From Streptomyces sp. ST2-7A (GTDB taxonomy: Bacteria > Actinomycetota > Actinomycetes > Streptomycetales > Streptomycetaceae), in assembly GCF_021390475.1 (NCBI RefSeq), contig NZ_JAJUWS010000001.1:124001-188000 (forward strand): a DNA stretch of 64,000 nucleotides, in the 5' to 3' direction. Position 1 is the stretch's first letter, and every line of letters starts with the position of its first letter. Shown here piece after piece: positions 16,364 to 24,000 of the stretch. Both the position numbers and the translations under genes were made by a program. Under the pieces are notes generated by a model that did not search any database, was not told the DNA's origin, and was given only the letters and a program-made list of their open reading frames with translations.

Positions 16364-17513
16364 TTACCCCCCGCCATATTTGGGGTTCGGAACTCTAGTT
16401 CCGTCTCGAAGTCTGCAAGCAACGATGCAACTCGTATCGACTCGCCCCGGAATTGCAATCTCCCTTTCATGCGCATACGGATTCCCAGGAAATTCTTTGT
16501 TTACGTCCACTCCACCAACGCCCCGAATCTCGTAGACATTTCCGCCGCGCCTGATCGCCACAGACTCTGAAGTGGTGGTGGAAATATACCCAGAGTCCCT
16601 TGAGTATCCGGATGCGTGCTCCAGGAGATCCATATTGCCACCTCTCGGCTCAAATATCTCGTCCGGGCCGCGAGTGTCGCTTCGGTAGAGCGGACAGGTG
16701 CCACCTGAATTGTGAACCAGGACCGGGTGACCCCCGCCAGCACATAGTAAGTGTGGATGTTGGTGAGGTTGTGGACGGTGGCGCCAGCCATCCGGCGTTC
16801 GACAGCCGTGATCTGAACGTAGGTGCCGGCGCTGGTGCGCAGCCACTGACCGGCCCGCAGGTCGGTGGCGTCGACCCATTCCCGCAGGTCCTCGACCCAG
16901 AACGGGTGGCCGTCGGTGGCGACGATGTCGAAGGTCCCCGAACCCTCCTCGCCGTCGATGTCCACCGTCACGGTGACGAGTTCCTTCATACCCTCGCCGG
17001 TGATCTCGGCGGTGACCGTCTCGACCCGGGTCTCGCCGGTCTCCGGATCCGTGGCCAGGACCCGATCGCCGTTCCGCACCTCCTCGATCGGCTTGGTCGA
17101 CCCATCAGCCATCAGCACCAGAGTGCCGGGCACAAAGCTGTTGACGTCTGTCGGGCAGCCCGAACCGGAGGTCTCATTCGCCTTGTTGCCCGATGAACCG
17201 CCGCTGGAGCCGCCGTTGCTGCGGGAACTTGCGCCGGTGCTGCCGCCGGGCTTGGAGGAGGCAGCGGGCTTGCTGCCCCCTCCTCCGCCGCTACTGCGGT
17301 TGCCACCGCCCCCTCCCCCGCCGCGGCTTCCGCCGCCGACGGAGGTCGTGGAGGATTTGGGGTTGGCCCTGGCCGCCGCCTGTTTCTGAACCGGATTACC
17401 GGTCTTCTTCGTAACGGTCACGGCCTTGTTGCTGGTCGTGTTGGCCTTGGCGCTGGCCTTGGCCCTCTTCGCCTGCGCGGCTCTCTTCGCCGCCGCGACG
17501 ACCCTTCGCTTTG
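16364..17513 (-). pseudogene. displaced HINT-toxin module 2 with ADP-ribosyltransferase-like tip, frameshifted
   Basis: Begins abruptly inside the Ala/Lys-rich linker of the rhs gene (AAAKRAAQAKRAKASAKA), then the Gly/Ser linker, then the HINT domain (SFVPGTLVLMADGSTKP ... TDGHPFWV). A one-base loss near 16725 shifts frame at GVT, just before the cleavage site; in the other frame VLVHNS and the toxin follow. The tip resembles pertussis-like ADP-ribosyltransferases: LYRSDTRGPDEIF (Arg), YISTTTSESVA (Ser-Thr-Ser-type strand) and HEREIAIPG (ExE). It lacks a start or delivery domain, and the frameshift would block a fused product. A silent, decaying cassette. Confidence 0.78.
16712..17513. repeat. 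linker plus HINT repeat, copy 2
   Basis: About 800 bases nearly identical to 18367-19172 of the rhs gene, including the Gly/Ser-rich linker. Homology ends at about 17513, where the integrase tail C begins on the other strand. Confidence 0.85.
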
Positions 17514-17561
17514 ACCGATGACGGCCCCGGCGACCCACCCACTGCGGCAGTCGTCCGCTGA
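17514..17561 (+). pseudogene. tyrosine integrase 3'-end remnant (copy C)
   Basis: Only about 16 codons remain: ALTDDGPGDPPTAAVVR, stop at 17559-17561. They are closely similar to remnant A. After the stop the sequence GTTGCCGTCA...TTGCCGTCA and a hairpin follow, as in the other two copies. It joins directly to the module-2 repeat. Confidence 0.65.
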
Positions 17562-17592
17562 CGTTGCCGTCACCATTGCCGTCAAACACCCG

Positions 17593-17629
17593 AGGAGCCC
17601 CGCCGGAGAAACTACCCGGCGGGGCTCCT
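17593..17629. terminator. hairpin between integrase remnant C and immunity gene 1
   Basis: A perfect 14-bp stem (17593-17606 with 17616-17629). It lies just past the minus-strand stop of immunity gene 1 and would end the rhs-immunity transcript. It is the third copy of the tail-plus-hairpin unit. Confidence 0.7.
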
Positions 17630-17637
17630 GGGCTTCG

Positions 17638-18009
17638 CTAGAGCGTCTCTATCGGCAATTCTCCGAGAAGATTTAGAACTACCTTCTCCAGCGCACTCTG
17701 GCCGAGGCGCCTGAGAGCCGAAAGGCCACTCTCAGGAACGTCAATCAGCACACAGGAACGCGCATTCTTCCCTGATTCAAGAAACCAGAGATAGCATCTG
17801 AGCGATCTTTCCCCTAGAGCCCCACGATATCCGTTCTCCAGCATAGGCACGAAGAGATGAAGCCCGCCCCTATCCACACGGCCAGCAGAGATCAAATGAT
17901 CCAACCGGGCGTTCAGGAAAGCACTCTTCGGATCATCTCGAATTTCGAGAAGTTCCGCGTATGAAGCAACCATCACTCCATACTCACCTGGACTGACCTT
18001 GGCAGGCAT
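17638..18009 (-). CDS. putative immunity protein for the RHS toxin (module 1)
   Basis: A 123-residue cytoplasmic protein (YAELLEIRDDPKSAFLNARL; GLHLFVPMLENGYRGALGER; ending LNLLGELPIETL). It starts six bases after the rhs stop, so it is co-transcribed with the toxin. No family recognised. By position it should neutralise the ParB-like tip. Lower GC than the rhs body, as expected of exchanged toxin/immunity pairs. Confidence 0.7.
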   Translation of the reverse strand: MPAKVSPGEYGVMVASYAELLEIRDDPKSAFLNARLDHLISAGRVDRGGLHLFVPMLENGYRGALGERSLRCYLWFLESGKNARSCVLIDVPESGLSALRRLGQSALEKVVLNLLGELPIETL

Positions 18010-18015
18010 GCCTCT

Positions 18016-21000
18016 TCACCATTCCAGACTGTTCCACAGGTCATCCATGCTCTTGCCGCCTCCACCGCTGCCATCAAAGTCGTCAAACATACTCATATCT
18101 CTCCGATAGCGCTGAACTTTAACTCGCGTACCCCATCGGATTGAGCTATTCGGGTCGTCTGCTCGCCGCGCAAGTTCAGCTACTCGATGGTTCCCCTGAA
18201 CCACCGTGTTTCGATCATTGAGGGTTATGTACTCCCCGTCACGCGGATTATTGATCGCGTTAAGGAAATCATCATCGGAAAGATTGCGAAGCGGCGCTAG
18301 ACGCGACTCATCTGTGCCATGCGCTGGCGTCGCCATGTGCAGTTCTTGCACCGATGCCGAACAATTGTGAACCAGGACGGGGGTGACCCCCGCGAGGACA
18401 TGGTAGGTGTGGAGGTTGGTGGTGGTGAGGTTGTGGACGGTGGCGCCGGCCGTCCAGCGCTGGACGGCGGTGATCTGGACGTAGGTGCCGGCGCTGGTGC
18501 GCAGCCACTGACCGGCCCGCAGATCGGTGGCGTCGACCCACTCCCGCAGGTCCTCGACCCAGAACGGGTGGCCGTCGGTGGCCACGATGTTGAAGGTCTC
18601 CGAACCCTCGTCCCCGTCGGTGTCCACCGTCACGGTCACGAGTTGCTTCTCGCCCTCGCCCGTGATCTCGGCGGTGACCGTCTCGGCCCGGGTCTCCCCG
18701 GTCTCCGGATCCGTCGCCAGAACCCGATCGCCGTTCCGCACCTCCTCGATCGGCTTGGCCGACCCATCCGCCATCAGCACCAAGGTGCCCGGCACGAAAC
18801 TGTTCTTGTTACAGCCCGGATCAGCAGTCTCATTCGCCTTGTTGCCCGATGAACCGCCGCTGGAGCCGCCGTTGCTGCGGGAACTTGCGCCGGTGCTGCC
18901 GCCGGGCTTGGAGGAGGCAGCGGGCTTGCTGCCCCCTCCTCCGCCGCTACTGCGGTTGCCACCGCCCCCTCCCCCGCCGCGGCTTCCGCCGCTGACAGAA
19001 GTCGTGGAGGATTTGGGGTTGGCCCTGGCCGCCGCCTGTTTCTGAACCGGATTACCGGTCTTCTTCGTGACGGTCACGGCCTTGTTGCTGGTCGTGTTGG
19101 CCTTGGCGCTGGCCTTGGCCTTCTTCGCCTGCGCGGCTCTCTTCGCCGCCGCGACGGCTCTCCGCTTGGCCGCGAGCGCGGAGCGTTCCGCAGCCCGGGC
19201 GCGGGAGAGGATGGCGCTCGCCGCCTGCTTGGCCCGACGCCAGGCCCGCACCGCCGAGATGGCCTTGTTCACCGCCGTGGCGACCTTGCCCAGCTTGAGG
19301 ACCTTGGTCCAGGGGATCGCCCCCAGGATCAGCTCACCGCAGGCCCACAGGTCACCGCCGAAGCAGCGGATCGCGTCGTTGATGCCCAGGAACTCCGACA
19401 GGATGCCCCAGGACGCCGCCAGGATGACGTCCCGCAGGCTCCTCCTGGAGTCGGCCTCCGCTTTGGAGATCTGTGCCGCGCTCAATCCGGCCGCCGCCCA
19501 CGCCGCCGTCTTCTCCGCCCGGGACAGGCTGATGCTCAGGCCCGTGGGGTCGGAGTGGGTGACCGGGTTGTTGTGCGCGTAGGCGTACCCGTTGGACTGC
19601 AACGGGTCGCTCAGGTCCAGGATCGGGTCGGCGGACATGAACCGCCCGACCGCCGGATCGTAGAGCCGGGCCCCGAGCTGGATGTAGCCGGTGGAATCAT
19701 CCCGGGTGGCGCCCAGGAACCCGCTGTGGCTCTGCAACCTCGCCGAGGTCTCCGCCTGCGCGCGCACCGCCCCGAAGGGGTCCTGCTTGCGCACCCGCAC
19801 CTGCATCCCGGCCGTCATGGAGATCTCGGCGTACGGGCTGCCCTGATGGTCCGAGGTCAGCGCCATCAGGCTGGAGGCGCCGGTGCCGTTCGCGGAGCGC
19901 AGGACCGCCCCGCCGGTACCGGCGTAGGTGCGCTGGGTGTTGATCAACGCCCCGCCCCGGTGGACGGTCACCTCCGACTCGTCCAGGTGCAGGGTCGCCT
20001 GCCGCTCCTGGATGGTCAGCAGACGCGTACCACCCGGACCGTAGACGTACCGGGTCTCGCCCTGCGCCTCCCACAGCTGTGCCGTGGAGGAGGCGTTGCA
20101 GGCCGTCAGCACCACGGGGGTGCTGTTGGCGGTCTGGCCGCCGGAGGTGGCGGCGCACAGCCCGGAGTCGACGTGGCGGAACTGGCCGGCGGCGGTGCGC
20201 TGCCAGAGCTGGGCCGTGCCTCCGTCGCACTTCTGGATGCGGACGGCCGCGTTCGCCGCGCCGGAGACGGGTTGCAGACACCGTTCCAGGACCTTGATGG
20301 TGCCGGTGTCGGGGTCGGCGTCCGAGACGGCGGTGAAGGTGAACTTCTGTGCCGGGGTGGCGTTGCAGGCGTAGAGCTGGACGGCCTGGCCGGGGGTGGA
20401 TACGCCGGAGGCGACGTCCAGGCACCTGCCGCCGGGCCCGATGTGGGCGACGGCCCCGTTGGCGCCCGGGCTCGAGACCCGCTCCACCAGGCCGTCGTGG
20501 GTCCACGACAGGGTCTGGGTGTCGCCGTGCTCGGTGACGGAGGTGGTGTTGCCGGCCTCGTCGTAGGTGCGCAGGGCGGCCAGGTCGATGGTCACCGAGC
20601 CGTCGGGGCTGGTGACGTTGGTGTCGACGCGGGTGAGGGTGTGCGGCTGGGAGCCGTCGGCCGCGCCGTAGGAGTACTCGACGACGGTGTCCCTGGCGCT
20701 GTCGCCGGCGAGGTTGTGGCGGACCAGCCCGGTGCGGTTGCCGAGGTCGTCGTAGGAGTAGCTCTGCCAGTAGCCGGAGTTGTCGGCGCCGGCGGCGACG
20801 TTGAGGGTGCCGTCGCCGTAGGAGGGCGCGGGGGCGCTCTTGCCGGTCGCGGTGCAGGACCCCTGGTTGGCGGAGGTCCACGCCTGCGTCATCCGGCCCA
20901 GCGCGTCGTGGGTGAAGCACTGGCGCTCGGCGAGCCGGCCGGCCCGTTCCCGGATGGAGGTGACGTTGCCGGCGGGGTCGTAGGTGTAGGAGCGCCAGGA

Positions 21001-24000
21001 GGCGAGGAAGTCGGAGACGAGTTCGGTGTCGCCGGACTGTTCGCGGTAGGTGCGGTGCTCCCGGAGGGCGCCGGTGGCCTCGTCGTGGTCGGTGGTGACC
21101 CACACCCGGTAGGGGCGGCTGCCGAGGGTGCTGCGCAGGACGTGCCCGTACGGCGAGTAGACGGTCTCGGAGGAGTACCAGTCGGTGCCGGAGGTGGACA
21201 GCGGCAGGCCGTCGGCGGTGTAGCGGATGAGGAACTTCTCGCTCGGCAGGGCGCCGATGGCGGGGAGTTGGGTGGACTTCAGCAGACCGGTGTCGGTGTA
21301 GGCGTACCGGTAGGTGTAGGAGGTCTGCAGGCCCCAGGTGTCGGCGACGGCCTTGGGGAGGGCCAGGGTGGTGGAGGTCGGCTGGTAGTCGTTGGTGTAG
21401 CCGCCGACCGACATGGTGTAGGCGAGGCCGTCGGTGTACCGGGTGGCGGTGGCGGGCAGGCCGAGGCCGCCGGGCGCGGTGTCGTAGGTGTAGGCGGCGG
21501 TCTTCTGGCCGCCGGTCGCGCCGAGGTACTCGGCGACGGGCCGGGACAGTTCGTCGTACTCGGTGCGGACGGTGACGCCGCGCGAGTCGGTGGAGGTCAG
21601 CGGCCGGTCGAGGTGGTCGTAGGTGGTGGTGGCGGTGCCGGTGTCGGGGTCGGTGGCCGAGACCAGGCGACCGCGCCTGTCGTACTCCCAGGTCCAGGTG
21701 TTGTGCTCGGTGTCGCGGCCCCGGACCAGGGCGCCGGTGCGGTCGTAGGCGAAGTCGGTGGTGATGAACTTCGTGCGGGCGCGGTCGGTGAAGGTGTCGA
21801 TCCGGGTGGTGCGGCCGAGGGCGTCGCTGTAGGCGCGGTAGGAGGCGCCGCCCTCGGGGTTGATGACGGTGGCGTGGTCGGCGGCGTAGCTGTAGGAGAC
21901 CGCGCGGGCGGGGTCCTCCTGGCCGCTGAAGACGGGGGTCTCGCGCAGCACCCGGCCGAGGCCGTCGTAGGTGTAGCGGGTGGCGTTGGGAACCGGCGCG
22001 TCGGGGGTGAAGAGCTTGCCGGAGGGGGTGCCCTCGGCGAAGTAGGCGTTGCGGGACTCGCGGACCTCGCCGGAGCCGTTGTAGATGGTGTCGGTGATCA
22101 GTCGGCCGCCGCCGACGGCGGGTTCCTGGCTCTGGCGTTCGCGGCCCAGGCCGTCGTAGACGGTGACGGCGGTGTGCACGGTGCCGTCGTGGCCCCGGTG
22201 GCGGGTGGTGATGTAGGGGGGTTCGCGTTCGCCGTCGTCGTCGTTGGCGTCGATGGTGTAGGAGATGCGCACGTCGGGGACGGCGCCGGAGCCGGGCGTG
22301 CGGCCGGGGGCCCAGCCCTCGACGAGGCGGCCGAGCGGGTCGTAGACGGCGGTGGAGACGTGGCCGTTGGCGTCGGTGACGCGCAGGCCGGCGCCGCGTC
22401 CGGGCTCGACGGTGGTGATCTCCCGGTGGCCGAGGGAGTTGGTCTCGGTGATCTCGTACACCTGGCCGGTGGCCGGGGTGTAGGTGATGGTGCCGCTGTT
22501 GCCGTCGGGGTCGGTGGTGCGGACCACGCGGGCGAGGGAGTCGAAGACGGCGGTGCCGTCGGGCTGGTAGCCGGAGCCGTCGGCCTTCAGGGACCAGGAG
22601 GCGGTGGGCAGGCCGCGGACGGGCGCGGCGCCGTACGCCTGGCCGTCGTAGGCCGTGCGGGCGGCCGACAGCAGGTTGGTCGTGGCGCCGAAGTCGGCGA
22701 CGCCACAGGTGCCGGCGGCGGTGCGGACCTCCTTGGTGAGGCCGATGATGTGCGCCGAGGTGTTGTGCAGGTAGTCCAGCCGGGTGCAGGTGTCGTCCTC
22801 GTCGGTGCCGGTGTCGCCCGCGAACTCGATGTGGGTGGGCAGGCCGTACGTGGACTCGTACCGGGTGGAGGTGGCGACGACACGTTCGGTGCGCTTGTCG
22901 GTGCCGGTGCCGGAGGAGCGGGTGTAACTGGTCTGTTCGGCATCGGCGACCCGCCAGGCGCGCAGCGGGGTGAGGCCGTCGTCGCGGGTGCGGAGGGCGA
23001 GTTGGGTCGCCTGCGGCACGGAGACGGTGCGGGTGAGCCAGCCGGTCGTGGTGTTGTCCGTGGCGGAGGCGTAGGTGAGTTCCTCGGCGACGAGCCCGGC
23101 GAAGGGCTCGCGGTCGGGGGCGATCACGGCGCCGGTGACGTCACGGACGGTGTGGGAGTCGCCGCGTCCCCGGAAGTAGCGGGTGACGGTCTTGGTCCGC
23201 TTGGCGGCGGTGGCGTTGTCGTCGATGCCGGTCAGGACGGTGGTGGTGTCGAAGCCGGCGAAGTCGGAGTGGGTGCGGCGGGACTTCTTGGTGAACTCCT
23301 GCTGGGTGAGCTTCCAGGCCGGGGTGCCGTAGACGTACTCCGTGGTCATCGACTCGGTGCCGTCCAGCGCGGGGAGTTCCTCGACGCGCTCCACGACGTA
23401 CTTGTGGAACCAGTCGATCTCCTCGGCCTCCGGGTCCGGGTGCCAGTAAACGGGGTAGCAGAGCAGGGTGTTGGCGGCCGGCTCGGGCAGGTTCCGGCCG
23501 GTGGCGCAGGCGCCCTTCGGCTCGGCGTAGTCGATGACGGTCTCGCCGCCGTACTCGTTGATGACGCGGCCGACGCGCAGGCGGTCGAAGCCGGGGCGCG
23601 GGTCGGTGCCGGAGCTGCCGCCCTTGTAGACGCGGTTGGGCATCGCGTCCTCGTTGGGCTCGAAGCGCACCGGATTGAGGGGCTCGACCCGCCCGTCCAC
23701 GGCGTGGCCGAGGCGGGTGATCGACATCAGCCACAGGGAGGTGTTCGCGCCCAGGCGGGTGTGCGGGAACTCGTGCTTGAACCGGTACTCGTCGACGGCC
23801 CGCAGGGCGGTGGAGCCCTGGGTGCGCTGGGCGAGGGTGGTGACGCTCTCCAGGCGCTTGCGGGTGAAGAAGGCCGGTGAGGCGTTCCAGCAGGTCTTGC
23901 CGACGCGGCAGTGCAGGCTGGCGGGGGTGTCGTACCAGATGCGGTAGCGGCCCGGGTCCTGCGAGGCGAAGGCCTCCTCGGTGCAGGTGGCGGTGCCCTC

